DNA of 64,000 bases from Lachnospiraceae bacterium (GCA_910574195.1 CAJTBF010000002.1:186001-250000), one strand, 5' to 3'; counted from the first letter of the stretch, positions 44,880 through 54,757 are shown. Notes: generated by a model from the letters alone, not told the origin. Translations and numbers: made by a program.

Positions 44880-45884
44880 ATGTATAGAGATATGATAGAG
44901 GGTAAGACCATTCTTGTAACAGGAGGAACAGGTTCTTTTGGAAAGTGTTTTATAAAATATGTACTGACAAAATATAATCCGAAAAAAATTATCATTTATT
45001 CCAGGGATGAGTTCAAACAATTTAATATGGCAAATGATTTTAAGGAATATGAAGACCGGCTGCGATTTTTTATTGGCGACGTACGGGATTTGGAACGTAT
45101 GAAGAGAGCCTTTAAAGGAGTGGACTATGTGATTCATGCCGCAGCCTTGAAGCAGGTTCCAAGTTGTGAGTATAATCCAAATGAAGCAATCAAGACCAAT
45201 ATCCATGGAGCGATGAATGTCATTGAGGCCGCCCTGGACTGTGGTGTGAAAAAGGTTGTTGCGTTATCCACAGATAAGGCGGTAAATCCGGTGAATTTAT
45301 ATGGAGGTACCAAACTGGTATCGGATAAGCTTTTCGTAGCGGCGAATTCTTATGTGGGCGCGTCTGACCTGAGTTTTTCTGTGGTACGATACGGAAATGT
45401 TGCCGGAAGCCGTGGTTCTGTGATTCCCTTTTTTCACCGAATCATACAGGAGGGAAAAAAGGAACTTCCCATTACGGACTATCGGATGACAAGATTCTGG
45501 ATCAGCCTTCCGGAAGGGGTAGAGTTGGTATTAAAGGCGCTAAAAGAAGCGCGTGGTGGAGAAACATTCATCAGTAAAATTCCATCCTTTAAAATTACCG
45601 ATCTGGCGCAGGCCATGCTGCCGGGCTGTAACATGCCGGAAGTCGGGATTCGGGAAGGTGAAAAGCTGCATGAAGTCATGGTTACTCCGGAAGATGCATC
45701 GACGACCTATGAATATGAGAAGCACTATATTATCTATCCGCAGATGATGTTTAATGAGCGGATGATCGGAACACCGAGCGGGAAAAAAGTAACGGAAGGA
45801 TTTTCGTATAGTTCCGAGACCAATCAGAGTTGGTTATCCGTGGAACAGATCAGGGAAAGGTTAAAAGAGGAAGTGATCTTATGA
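44880..45884 (+). CDS. pseB: UDP-GlcNAc 4,6-dehydratase (PseB-like)
   Basis: 334 residues of an extended SDR. It shows ILVTGGTGSFGKCF for NAD(P) binding, YSRDEFKQF, FIGDVRDLERM, VIHAAALKQVPSCEYNP and LSTDKAVNP, ending with the catalytic YGGTK. These match PseB/FlaA1, the inverting dehydratase that opens pseudaminate synthesis from UDP-GlcNAc; LegB-like enzymes are related. Two genes upstream is the aminotransferase expected to use its 4-keto product. It overlaps the next SDR by 4 nt (ATGA). AGGAG lies before the start. Stereochemistry (inverting or retaining) is judged from similarity only. Confidence 0.85.
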   Translation: MYRDMIEGKTILVTGGTGSFGKCFIKYVLTKYNPKKIIIYSRDEFKQFNMANDFKEYEDRLRFFIGDVRDLERMKRAFKGVDYVIHAAALKQVPSCEYNPNEAIKTNIHGAMNVIEAALDCGVKKVVALSTDKAVNPVNLYGGTKLVSDKLFVAANSYVGASDLSFSVVRYGNVAGSRGSVIPFFHRIIQEGKKELPITDYRMTRFWISLPEGVELVLKALKEARGGETFISKIPSFKITDLAQAMLPGCNMPEVGIREGEKLHEVMVTPEDASTTYEYEKHYIIYPQMMFNERMIGTPSGKKVTEGFSYSSETNQSWLSVEQIRERLKEEVIL

Positions 45885-46777
45885 GAATATATATCACAGG
45901 AATTGCCGGTATGCTGGGATATGGAATTTATCGTACTTTAAAAGACCGGGCGGAAATTTTGGGAGTAGATATTGTAGATATTGAAATTCCAGGCATCTCT
46001 TATTCCAAAATCTCTTTGTATGATATGGAAGACATAGAAGAAAATATCATACAGACAAAACCGGATATTTTGATCCATACGGCGGCGCTGATCAATGTAG
46101 AAGAATGCGAGGAGAATCCGGAGGAAGCAAAGCGTCTGAACACACAGGTGACTGCCGCGCTTGCAGATCTTTGTGCCAGACATAAAATAAAAATGGTCTA
46201 TATCTCAACAGATGCCGTTTTTGACGGAAAGGAAGCAAGATTGTATTCAGAAGAGGACGTGGTAAGTCCGCCCAATGTATATGGGCAGACGAAACTGGAT
46301 GGAGAGGCCGCGGTTCTGAAATATCCGGAAAATTTAGTATTGCGGACAAATATTTACGGAATCAATATACAGAAAAAACAGAGCTTTGGAGAATGGATTT
46401 ATCATTCTTTAAAAGAGGATCAAACCTTACATTTATTTACAGACATTGATTTTTCTCCCATCCTGGTAAATGAACTTGCCGAATTAATTTATCAGTCCTG
46501 TCAAAAGAACCTGTGCGGTTTATATCATGCCTGTGGAACAGGCTGCATTACAAAATATGAGTTTGGGGTGAAACTGAAAGAAGTGTTTCAGATAGAAACA
46601 GGGACCATTGTCCGTGCAACAAGCGAGATTGCGCATTTTAAAGCACGGCGTTCCAAACATATGGGAATGTCCAATGTGAAATTATGTAATGCGCTGCAGG
46701 TGGATATCCGTACGCCGGAAGAGAGTATTGAAAAGTTCTATGATTTATTAAATGAGGAAACGAAATATGGAGATTAG
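45881..46777 (+). CDS. RmlD-like SDR sugar reductase
   Basis: 298 residues of the RmlD_sub_bind type: RIYITGIAGMLGYGIYRTL at the N-terminus, DILIHTAALINVEECEENP, MVYISTDAVFDG, and YGQTKLDGEAAV with the catalytic Tyr and Lys, then LRTNIYGI. RmlD reduces dTDP-4-keto-rhamnose; in other clusters relatives reduce 4-keto sugars. No RmlA/B/C lies in the window, so its substrate may be the UDP-4-keto sugar from PseB or another intermediate. ATG 45881 overlaps the previous stop and has GAGGAAG. It overlaps the synthase gene that follows by about 11 nt. Confidence 0.82.
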   Translation: MRIYITGIAGMLGYGIYRTLKDRAEILGVDIVDIEIPGISYSKISLYDMEDIEENIIQTKPDILIHTAALINVEECEENPEEAKRLNTQVTAALADLCARHKIKMVYISTDAVFDGKEARLYSEEDVVSPPNVYGQTKLDGEAAVLKYPENLVLRTNIYGINIQKKQSFGEWIYHSLKEDQTLHLFTDIDFSPILVNELAELIYQSCQKNLCGLYHACGTGCITKYEFGVKLKEVFQIETGTIVRATSEIAHFKARRSKHMGMSNVKLCNALQVDIRTPEESIEKFYDLLNEETKYGD

Positions 46778-47843
46778 AATTGGAGACAGAATCATATCAA
46801 AACAATCGGGGCCCTATTTTATAGCGGATATCGCCGCAAATCATGACGGGGATATTGACAGGGCATATCGTTTGATAGAGTTAGCAAAAGAAGCCGGCGC
46901 CGATGCGGCGAAATTTCAAAATTTTAAGGCGGAAACCATCGTCAGTAAAAAAGGATTTGAAAGTCTAGGCTCCCAATTATCCCATCAGTCTTCTTGGAAA
47001 AAATCGGTCTTTGATACTTACAAGGACGCGAGCCTTCCTGATATGTGGTCGGAAAAGCTGAAAAAGAAATGTGAGGAAGTCGGAATAGAATATATGACCA
47101 GCCCTTATGATTTTGCATCGGTGGATCTTGCGGACCGGTATGTAAACGCCTATAAGATTGGTTCGGGCGATATTACATGGCCGGAAATTCTGGAACACAT
47201 TGCGAAAAAGGGAAAGCCGGTTTTTCTTGCCACAGGCGCGTCGGACAAAGAAGATGTGGAACGTGCAGTAAGAACGATTGGGAAGTATCATGCGCAACTG
47301 GTTCTGATGCAGTGTAATACGAACTATACCGCTTCCGTGTCTAATTTTTCCTATATTAATCTGAACGTATTACGCAGCTATCAGGAATGGTATCCAGAAT
47401 GTATTCTCGGATTATCAGATCATACATTTGGTCATACCACGGTTCTTGGAGCCTATGCTCTTGGAGCCCGCGTATTTGAAAAGCATTTTACAGATGATAA
47501 TGACCGGGAGGGGCCGGATCATAAATTTTCCATGAATCCTGCTTCCTGGAAGCAAATGGTAAAGGCATGTGAAGAGCTTCGAGAGGCACTGGGGGACGGC
47601 ATAAAGCGTATCGAAGAGAATGAACAGGATACGGTGCATATCCAGCGTCGGGCTCTTTATCTGCAAAGAGATTTGAAGCAGGGAGATGTGATTCGGGAAG
47701 AGGATCTCTTTCCGCTTCGGCCGGTAAAAGAAGGGGCGGTTCTTCCCTATGAAAAACAGAGAGTTCTTGGAAAAAGGATCATGCAGGATGTAAAAAAAGA
47801 TACTTGTCTGATGTGGGAGGATATCGAACATGATAAAAGGTAG
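46767..47843 (+). CDS. nonulosonate synthase (NeuB/PseI family) with SAF domain
   Basis: 358 residues. The NeuB barrel shows GPYFIADIAANHDGDIDRA, AGADAAKFQNFKAETIVS, YKIGSGDITWPEIL, LSDHTFGH and EKHFTDD. The C-terminal 60 residues form the antifreeze/SAF domain (VHIQRRALYL, KQGDVIREEDL) that closes the active site of the partner subunit. NeuB, LegI and PseI condense a six-carbon N-acetyl sugar with phosphoenolpyruvate to make a nine-carbon sugar. The AAKFQNFK pattern recalls PseI/LegI more than NeuB, but specificity is not certain. ATG 46767 is chosen; the stop overlaps the GNAT start. Confidence 0.88.
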   Translation: MEIRIGDRIISKQSGPYFIADIAANHDGDIDRAYRLIELAKEAGADAAKFQNFKAETIVSKKGFESLGSQLSHQSSWKKSVFDTYKDASLPDMWSEKLKKKCEEVGIEYMTSPYDFASVDLADRYVNAYKIGSGDITWPEILEHIAKKGKPVFLATGASDKEDVERAVRTIGKYHAQLVLMQCNTNYTASVSNFSYINLNVLRSYQEWYPECILGLSDHTFGHTTVLGAYALGARVFEKHFTDDNDREGPDHKFSMNPASWKQMVKACEELREALGDGIKRIEENEQDTVHIQRRALYLQRDLKQGDVIREEDLFPLRPVKEGAVLPYEKQRVLGKRIMQDVKKDTCLMWEDIEHDKR

Positions 47844-48381
47844 ACAGGTTTATTTATGTGCTTTGGAACGGGAAGACTTGCCATTTTTGATGGACTGGCG
47901 AAATCGAGAAGAGTTTCGGAAACATTTCCGGGAATATCGGGAGTTGAATTCGGATATGCAGAATAGTTGGTATGAAAAAAAGGTGCTGGGGGATCCCGGA
48001 ACGGTGATGTTTGCTATTCGAAGTATAAAAGACGGAGAACTTCTGGGATGCTGCGGTTTATGCTATATTAACTGGGTACATCGTAACGCCGATCTTTCTC
48101 TGTATATCGGAAAAGATCTTCTCTATATTGATGAGGTTGGTTATGCGAAGGAGAGCTGCCGATTATTGTTTCGGTATGGATTTCAGGAGTTGGGATTAGA
48201 AAAAATCTGGTCAGAGTTATATGAATTTGACCGGAAAAAGATCACACTGTATCAAGAATTAGGAATGCAGGTGGACGGAACTTTGCGCAATCAATATTTT
48301 TATGATGGAAAATGGTGGGATTCCAAGATACTTTCTATCTTAAGTGAAGAATGGAGAAGGAGATCAGAGAACGGTGACTAA
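47830..48381 (+). CDS. GNAT N-acetyltransferase (PseH-like)
   Basis: 183 residues of a RimJ/RimL-type GNAT. It has VYLCALEREDLPFLMDWRN, GCCGLCYINWVHRNADLSL, and YAKESCRLLFRYGFQELGL, with the acetyl-CoA loop in the last segment. Placed between the synthase and an aldo/keto reductase, it fits PseH/LegH, which N-acetylates the amino sugar before PEP condensation. The tail EWRRRSENGD overlaps the next start by 8 nt. GAGG precedes the start codon. An acyl group other than acetyl cannot be excluded. Confidence 0.82.
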   Translation: MIKGRQVYLCALEREDLPFLMDWRNREEFRKHFREYRELNSDMQNSWYEKKVLGDPGTVMFAIRSIKDGELLGCCGLCYINWVHRNADLSLYIGKDLLYIDEVGYAKESCRLLFRYGFQELGLEKIWSELYEFDRKKITLYQELGMQVDGTLRNQYFYDGKWWDSKILSILSEEWRRRSENGD

Positions 48382-49285
48382 ATTATGTCTGGGTACGGTA
48401 CAGTTTGGAATGCGGTATGGGATTCACAATCAGGACGGGCAGCCTTCGGAGGAAGCCTGTTTTGATATGCTGGATACCGCTCTGGAAAATGGGATTGATA
48501 CCATTGATACGGCAAGGGCCTATGGTACGGCGGAAGTAGTGGTCGGGAATTATCTGGAGTACCGGAAATGTCATCGCAAGGTAAGTGTGATCTCTAAGTT
48601 GCGTCCCAATGTGATCGAACCGGAGGAGAAAGACGTATATTCTGTTGTCAGAAGGGAACTGGAGGACAGTTTAAAAAGACTGCACATATCTACGTTAAAG
48701 GGGTATTTATTTCATACGCCGGAATATGTGTATCGGAAGAATATTGTGGAAGCCGTATTCCGTTTAAAGGATGAGAAACTGATTCAGAATGTCGGGGTTT
48801 CGATCTATAATATGGAAGAGGGGTATGAGGCGATCCGACAGGGAATGGATTATGTACAATTGCCATATAGTATTCTGGATCAGCGAGGCAACATTTCCGG
48901 TTTTATGCAGGAAGCGAAAAAGGCGGGAATGACGGTATTTACAAGGAGCGCTTTTTTACAGGGACTGTTTATGATGGGATTGGATGAGATTCCGTCGCAC
49001 CTGGAACATTCCAAACCATATCTTCAATACTTTGAGAAGTTAGTGGCGCAATGTGGAGTGAGTAAAGCAGAATTATTGATTGAATTTGTAAAGGCATCGG
49101 AAGAAATCGACTATCTCGTGTTCGGTGTGGATAGCAAGGCGCAGTTGCTGGAGGATATGGCAGCGTTTCAATCCGGGAGACGGATAGAGGGCGGCCTGTT
49201 GGAAGAGATACGGGAATATTATAAGCAGGTGGACGACAGTATTATTTTACCCAGTTTGTGGGCCAATGGGAGAAAGGCTGAGTGA
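48374..49285 (+). CDS. aldo/keto reductase family oxidoreductase
   Basis: 303 residues. LCLGTVQFGMRYGI, DTIDTARAYGTAEVVVG with the catalytic Asp and Tyr, SKLRP with Lys, and YLFHTPEYV (the His position) are typical of AKRs in nonulosonate and spore-coat clusters. GTG 48374 is chosen with AGGAGA upstream; it lies within the end of the GNAT gene, indicating translational coupling. A TIM-barrel reductase here could reduce or oxidise a sugar intermediate or replace a missing step of the pathway. The substrate is unknown. Confidence 0.82.
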   Translation: MTKLCLGTVQFGMRYGIHNQDGQPSEEACFDMLDTALENGIDTIDTARAYGTAEVVVGNYLEYRKCHRKVSVISKLRPNVIEPEEKDVYSVVRRELEDSLKRLHISTLKGYLFHTPEYVYRKNIVEAVFRLKDEKLIQNVGVSIYNMEEGYEAIRQGMDYVQLPYSILDQRGNISGFMQEAKKAGMTVFTRSAFLQGLFMMGLDEIPSHLEHSKPYLQYFEKLVAQCGVSKAELLIEFVKASEEIDYLVFGVDSKAQLLEDMAAFQSGRRIEGGLLEEIREYYKQVDDSIILPSLWANGRKAE

Positions 49286-49304
49286 TCCATAGGAAGGGGA
49301 ATAT

Positions 49305-50483
49305 ATGAAAGTATTGTTTATGGCATGGGAGATTTATGACGATAGCGGCATGATCCCGGAATTTTCCAAATATTGCACAGGCGGCGGACTGGTCATAAAA
49401 AATATATGTGAATATGTCGGAAGAGTATGCGAGTCTTATCTTTTTATCGGAAAGTGTAAGATGCCGGAAATGGATTTGGGGAATATTCATCTTGTAGGAA
49501 CCGATAGGGAAGAAGAAGTACAAGATACTGGATTATCAGTGCAGGAAAAGCATCTGCAGACTATGACCGCGGCGTTTGAGAAGGCGCTGAAAAAAATCAG
49601 GCCTGATATTGTGAATATTCATGGACTTGGAGTATTGGCAAAACAATGTATAGAAGTATGTATCGCGAAGGGGATTCCGTATGTATATACGGAACATTTA
49701 TATATCGGAATGAATCAGAAAATTCCCGGTTATGAAAAACACATAGAATGGGAAAAACAATTGTTTCGCATTCCTGATCTGAGAGTAATTGCTGTCGGCA
49801 GTGGAATGAAAAGGAAAATTATACAGGACTTTCCGGAGATTCCGGAAAAAAATGTTTCGGTAATTTTAAACGGTACAAATTTTATTGCGCAGAAACTGCA
49901 GAGTGATTTGAGTAAAAAATTTGATTTACACGAGAAAAAGGTTTTGCTATGTGTGGGAAGTATTTTAGATAGAAAAAATCAAATGCAGATCGCAAATGCA
50001 TTTCGTCTGCTATCCCGCGACATTCAGGAAAAAATCAAAATTCTATTTTGCGGTGCGGACGCAATAGAGGGAGCTTTACAAAACAGAATTTCGGAATTAG
50101 GTTTACAGGATAAGCTGATCTATGCAGGAAGCCTGAGCAATAGAGAGATGAAGGAATATTATTCCATAGCGGACGGCTTGATTGTTCCAAGTATAGCCGA
50201 AGGCCTGAGTATCGCGATGCTGGAGACGATGGCATATGGGCTGCCGATTATTATGTTTTCTGATCTGGAATGCGCGGATGATTTAAAGGATGAAAAAGTG
50301 ATCTGTTTTGCAGAAGACAGAAGTGATCAGGGACTGGCAGATGCAATTGTAGAATGGGATCAGAGGAATTGGGATCGTGACTATATCATACAGTACTCGA
50401 AATATTTTTCTATGGAAAGAATGGCGGCGGATTATATAAATTTTTATAAGCAATCCATAAATAGCCTGGAAGAAAACGAGTAA
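49305..50483 (+). CDS. GT4 family glycosyltransferase
   Basis: 392 residues with a GT-B fold. The C-terminal half carries KVLLCVGSILDRKNQMQI, KILFCGADAIEG, AGSLSNREMKEYYSIADG and VPSIAEGLSIAMLETMAYG, the donor-nucleotide EX7E region of GT4 enzymes. The N-terminal half has PDIVNIHGLG and PYVYTEHLY, the acceptor side. The N-terminus MAWEIYDDSG is that of a GT4 without membrane segments. GGAAGGGG precedes the start. It begins a run of glycosyltransferases after the nonulosonate block, presumably elongating the glycan. The sugar is not defined by sequence. Confidence 0.87.
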   Translation: MKVLFMAWEIYDDSGMIPEFSKYCTGGGLVIKNICEYVGRVCESYLFIGKCKMPEMDLGNIHLVGTDREEEVQDTGLSVQEKHLQTMTAAFEKALKKIRPDIVNIHGLGVLAKQCIEVCIAKGIPYVYTEHLYIGMNQKIPGYEKHIEWEKQLFRIPDLRVIAVGSGMKRKIIQDFPEIPEKNVSVILNGTNFIAQKLQSDLSKKFDLHEKKVLLCVGSILDRKNQMQIANAFRLLSRDIQEKIKILFCGADAIEGALQNRISELGLQDKLIYAGSLSNREMKEYYSIADGLIVPSIAEGLSIAMLETMAYGLPIIMFSDLECADDLKDEKVICFAEDRSDQGLADAIVEWDQRNWDRDYIIQYSKYFSMERMAADYINFYKQSINSLEENE

Positions 50484-50524
50484 AAATGACTTTTGAAAAG
50501 TGAAAAAAGAGGAATAAAAAGACA

Positions 50525-51883
50525 ATGGAAAATGCATGTAAAGAAAATTGCAAAGTGTCTGTTATTTTACCTTCTCTCAATGTAGCAGAATATATAGAGG
50601 AATGTATAGAGTCCGCATTGAATCAAACATTAGGCGCAAAAGAAATCATTTGTGTGGATGCGGGTTCCACGGATGGGACATGGGAAATATTATCGTCTTA
50701 TGCAAAAAATCCTCAATATAAGGATCAGATGATTCTCATCCATAGTAATATCAAAAGTTATGGATATCAGGTAAATATAGGGATTCAAAAGGCGTCCGGG
50801 GAATATATTGCAATTTTAGAAACAGACGACTATGTTGTGGACGACATGTATGAATACTTGTACCAATTGGGAGTCTCTTGCGATGCGGATTATGTAAAAG
50901 CCGATTATGACGCTTTTATCACGTCTCCTTCCAATAAAAAAAAATTCGAAGCGGCTCTGCTTTTTAAAAATGAAAAAGAAAAATATAATCGGGTAATCAA
51001 CCCAAGTCATGACGCCTATTTATATACGAATGATTGTAATATTTGGAAAGGAATCTATAAAAGAAGTTTTTTAGTAGAACATGATATTTTTTTAAATGAA
51101 TCAAAAGGAGCTGCATTTCAGGATATTGGATTTATGTTACAGGTTCTTTCCTGTGCAAAAAGAGCAGTTTATAGTGATAAATCGTTTTATAGATATCGAA
51201 TGGACCGGGAACAGTCTTCGATCTATTCCATACATAGACTACAATATTCTTATCAGGAATTTGCGCGATTACTGGAAGAAGAAGATATAAAGAAAAAGTT
51301 AATATATATAGATGGAATTTTTCAACGGATGACGCATATCTTTTTTGATGAATTGATAAAGTCGTTACGCGTAGTAGAATATGACGCAGATTCAGAACTT
51401 ATCAAACCATACTATTTATGGTTTAAAAAACAATTGACAGATGCGATAAATCAGAAATCATTATCCATAGATCTATATCAGTTCTATCCAGAACTCCCCT
51501 TGCTTCTAAGTGATATCTATGAATTTAGCTCTAAGATAAAGGAAGAAGATCGGATCTTAGCTCAAAAGAGAAAAGAGTTGATAGACACGATTGGGGAGAA
51601 GTCGGTTATACTCTTTGGGCTGGGCGCATACGGGACGTCAGCAATGGAATTTCTGTATGATCATAATATAAAAATACTGGCCGCATGTGACAATAATAAA
51701 ACACTATGGCACACAGAAAGAGATGGATTCTTAGTATATGCGCCCACAGAATGTGTAAAAAAGTTTCCCGGGCATATCTATATCATTGCGAACAAAAGGT
51801 ACGGGAAGGAAATAGAGCGACAATTACTTGATTTGGGAATAAGAGAAAGCAATATTTTTCTATATCCCGCGGATATACTTTGA
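50525..51883 (+). CDS. GT2 glycosyltransferase with C-terminal Rossmann-like domain
   Basis: 452 residues. The GT2 core has VSVILPSLNVAEYIEECI, CVDAGSTDGTWEIL and AILETDDYV, where the metal site reads ETDD. Residues 360-450 are the Rossmann-like module (SVILFGLGAYGTSAM, then AACDNNKTLW). It is a paralog of 54758-56173: both share the LPSLNVA or MPSLNVA start and the same two-domain order. The start has GAGGAA. With the intervening GT2 and DUF4422 genes it forms a four-gene glycosyltransferase set. The sugar is unknown; the add-on domain may bind a nucleotide or partner. Confidence 0.83.
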   Translation: MENACKENCKVSVILPSLNVAEYIEECIESALNQTLGAKEIICVDAGSTDGTWEILSSYAKNPQYKDQMILIHSNIKSYGYQVNIGIQKASGEYIAILETDDYVVDDMYEYLYQLGVSCDADYVKADYDAFITSPSNKKKFEAALLFKNEKEKYNRVINPSHDAYLYTNDCNIWKGIYKRSFLVEHDIFLNESKGAAFQDIGFMLQVLSCAKRAVYSDKSFYRYRMDREQSSIYSIHRLQYSYQEFARLLEEEDIKKKLIYIDGIFQRMTHIFFDELIKSLRVVEYDADSELIKPYYLWFKKQLTDAINQKSLSIDLYQFYPELPLLLSDIYEFSSKIKEEDRILAQKRKELIDTIGEKSVILFGLGAYGTSAMEFLYDHNIKILAACDNNKTLWHTERDGFLVYAPTECVKKFPGHIYIIANKRYGKEIERQLLDLGIRESNIFLYPADIL

Positions 51884-51973
51884 TTTGAAAAGGCATAAAA
51901 GGAAGTTCTTTCATTTAAGAAATTGTATAATGTGCAGTCTGAAAACGGGCTGTTTGATAATGTGAGGTATAAA

Positions 51974-53368
51974 ATGGACAAGAACAAGATTGCAGTTGTT
52001 ATATGCAATTACAATGGCGGAATGGATACAATAAAATGTATTGATACTGTGCTGAAGTCCCAAAATGTTTGTCTGGATATTTATGTGGTAGATAATGCTT
52101 CCACGGATGGTTCCCCGGACAGGATCAGGGAACAGTTTGGCGCACAGGTAGATATCATTCAAAATTCTGAAAATCTGGGTGGATCCGGCGGCTTTGCAAG
52201 AGGTCTGCAGACCGCGTTGGAAAAAGAATACCCCTATATCATGATGCTTGATAACGATGCCTATGTAGATTATGATACCATAGAAAAATTACAGGCGTAT
52301 CTGCAGAGTAATCCGGATGTGGGGATTGTTGGGGCCAAGATCCTGATGGAAGAGGAACCGGAGCGAATCATGGATTATGCGAAGGTCATTCATTTTGAAA
52401 CCTTTATAGATCAATCGGCATGGTATGGGAAAATGGACAGTGAAGAAGCAAATATGCCGAGGGAATGTGATTTTGCAGCGGCAACAGCGGCAATGCTGCC
52501 GGGAGAAGTTCTGAAAAAATGCGGGAATATGGATGAAAAGTATTTTATCTATTATGACGACATTGAATTGGGATATCGAATCAAGAAGCATGGATACCGG
52601 GTTGTGTCGCTTGGAAGCGCAAAAGCATGGCATAAAAGTGGAATGCGGCGAAGAACTACAAATACGTTTACCCGATATTATCTGGCTCGGAATCGATATC
52701 ATTTTTTTGCAAAATATATGTCGGACGAGCAGATAGAGCCTTTTATAGATCATATCTTACTTCGTGCATTTTCTTATATGTACGGCTCCTATTATAAAAA
52801 GCGTATGGATATCTTTTATACAGAAAAATACATTTTAGAAGATTTCATATACGGCCGGCGTGGGAAAGCAGGAAATCATAGGATAAACGATCTTCAAAAA
52901 GATGGAGACAGATTCATGGAGCAGGAATTAAGCGGATGTAAATGTATATTGATTCATTCGTTTTCCAATATGCCCGAGACGCATTTTATAAAGTGGTACA
53001 GGAAGTTGGAGGAATGGAATCCGAATGCGAAAATCGTAATAAATGCGTTGGCTTCTACACCAAAAGAGTGTACGTTGTATTTAGAACGGTTAAAAGAACA
53101 TTTCCCGGAAAATTCACTCTGTATAGAGCGGGTAGAAAGTGCGGACAAAAAGAAATATGACAAAATTATCCACTTTTGCAGACATGTCAAAGAGGCGACG
53201 AAGAATATTCTTCCAGAGGTTTCTGTCGATATGTACGGAAATATGATTGTGAAAGAAGAGGATTATATTTACTTTCGTAATTATGAAAAGAGTTATGAAT
53301 TTTTCAAGGCAATTTATCGCGAGCCAATCCTGGAAGCCATTCATAGAATCAGGACAGAGGAAGTCTGA
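51974..53368 (+). CDS. GT2 glycosyltransferase (rhamnosyl/galactofuranosyl-type)
   Basis: 464 residues. IAVVICNYNGGMDTIKCIDTV, VVDNASTDGS, NLGGSGGFARGL and MMLDNDAYV are a GT2 core of the rhamnosyltransferase or galactofuranosyltransferase style, with DND as metal site and YYDDIELGYRIK and AWHKSG as the acceptor and catalytic regions. The last 150 residues (CILIHSFSNMPETH onward) are not recognised. ATG 51974 with GAGG 9 nt upstream is chosen over an upstream ATG at 51923. It lies between the two GT2-Rossmann genes. The donor sugar is not certain. Confidence 0.83.
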   Translation: MDKNKIAVVICNYNGGMDTIKCIDTVLKSQNVCLDIYVVDNASTDGSPDRIREQFGAQVDIIQNSENLGGSGGFARGLQTALEKEYPYIMMLDNDAYVDYDTIEKLQAYLQSNPDVGIVGAKILMEEEPERIMDYAKVIHFETFIDQSAWYGKMDSEEANMPRECDFAAATAAMLPGEVLKKCGNMDEKYFIYYDDIELGYRIKKHGYRVVSLGSAKAWHKSGMRRRTTNTFTRYYLARNRYHFFAKYMSDEQIEPFIDHILLRAFSYMYGSYYKKRMDIFYTEKYILEDFIYGRRGKAGNHRINDLQKDGDRFMEQELSGCKCILIHSFSNMPETHFIKWYRKLEEWNPNAKIVINALASTPKECTLYLERLKEHFPENSLCIERVESADKKKYDKIIHFCRHVKEATKNILPEVSVDMYGNMIVKEEDYIYFRNYEKSYEFFKAIYREPILEAIHRIRTEEV

Positions 53369-53458
53369 TGAGAATCAGAGTGGAAAGAGCGGCCGAAGGA
53401 TAGGAATGCGGAATATATAAACCGTTTATAAGGAGTATAAAAGAGGGGAGGATTGGAT

Positions 53459-54748
53459 ATGGAGAAATTAGAAAGAATATGCAGATGTAATAAAAAGATA
53501 TATATTTATGGAGCAGGTATAAATGCAAATTATGTATATCTTTTTTTAAAGAACAGAGGAATCAAAGTGGAAGGGTTTCTCGTTTCTGATCCTCAGAAAA
53601 ATCCCGATCATTTATATGGCCTGCCAATCATCGGAATTAAAAATTTTCAAAAAGATCAAACGTATTTTATTTTGGTATCTGTTGTAAGAGAGAGTATGGC
53701 ATATACTGCTATTTTTAACTGCCTGGTCGAACATAAAATGCAGAATGTATTTTTTATCTCTTCTCCCCTGATGGCAGAGATAAAAAAGGAATTAAAAATA
53801 CGAAAACTGAAACAACTGTTTGAGAAAGAACAGTATCATCTGGGAGAAGAGGTTCCGGTGGAGCGCTATCATTTTATTTTCACTATGTCGGGAACAGACG
53901 GACAAGAATATCATTGGCGCTTTAAAGACGTGATCGTGGGACAATTGCTCGCGAATGATGAAATAAACTTGTTTCCACAAAGAACGCCTTTGGAAGAATT
54001 TGAAGAACAGTATGGAACATATTATACTCTGCATACATTGCAGAGAGATGATGCGGTTCCTGAAAAGACATATTCCGTTTATATGGCGCAAAGCCATGTG
54101 GATCGAGCGCCATTGCAATGTGCAATGCCGAAATGGGTTCTTCCCATTCAAGTGGGAGCTACTCTGACAAAAGATAAAATCTGTGAAATTCGCGATGATC
54201 TGGGAATCCATATTTCAGAAAAAAATAGGATTTATTCAGAATGTACGGCTCTTTACTGGATATGGAAAAATGCGCCCAGAACAGATTATGTCGGGTTATG
54301 TCATTATAGAAGACACTTTGATATATCGGAGCAGGACTGGAGGAATCTGATGAAATCAGACATCGACGTATTAGCCACGACGCCTACTTTTATCCAGGAA
54401 GGAATTGGAAATTTCTTTTCGCAGTATATCTCAAATAGTGATATGGAACAGCTATTAAAGGCAATCGAAGATCTTTGGCCGGAATATTTGCAGACGGCAA
54501 ACGCATTTCTAAATGCAAGATTTTTTCCGCCCTGTAATTTAGCGGTTATGAAATACGAGCTTTTTCAAAAATATGCGGAATTTGTGTTTTCTATTACCTT
54601 TAGAATAGAAGATTATTATCGTTCACTTCAATTTCATCGGGAAGATCGGTATATGGGATACCTGATAGAATGTTTATTGGGAATTTTCCTGATGTATCAT
54701 AAAGAAAATTTAAAAATTGCATATACAGATATGCTGTTTTATTCATAA
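53459..54748 (+). CDS. Rossmann-like domain + DUF4422 glycosyltransferase-like protein
   Basis: About 429 residues. Residues 10-95 are the Rossmann-like module (KIYIYGAGINANYVYLF). The rest matches DUF4422, a family of capsule-type glycosyltransferases: YSECTALYWIWKN, YVGLCHYRRHF and SDIDVLATTP are its landmarks, with VGATLTKDKICEIRDDLG before them. ATG 53459 is chosen because GGGGAGG lies 7 nt upstream; TTG 53453 would be too close. It sits 9 nt before the next GT2 gene. It probably transfers a hexose to the glycan; the donor is unknown. Confidence 0.8.
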   Translation: MEKLERICRCNKKIYIYGAGINANYVYLFLKNRGIKVEGFLVSDPQKNPDHLYGLPIIGIKNFQKDQTYFILVSVVRESMAYTAIFNCLVEHKMQNVFFISSPLMAEIKKELKIRKLKQLFEKEQYHLGEEVPVERYHFIFTMSGTDGQEYHWRFKDVIVGQLLANDEINLFPQRTPLEEFEEQYGTYYTLHTLQRDDAVPEKTYSVYMAQSHVDRAPLQCAMPKWVLPIQVGATLTKDKICEIRDDLGIHISEKNRIYSECTALYWIWKNAPRTDYVGLCHYRRHFDISEQDWRNLMKSDIDVLATTPTFIQEGIGNFFSQYISNSDMEQLLKAIEDLWPEYLQTANAFLNARFFPPCNLAVMKYELFQKYAEFVFSITFRIEDYYRSLQFHREDRYMGYLIECLLGIFLMYHKENLKIAYTDMLFYS

Positions 54749-54757
54749 GGAGGAAAT

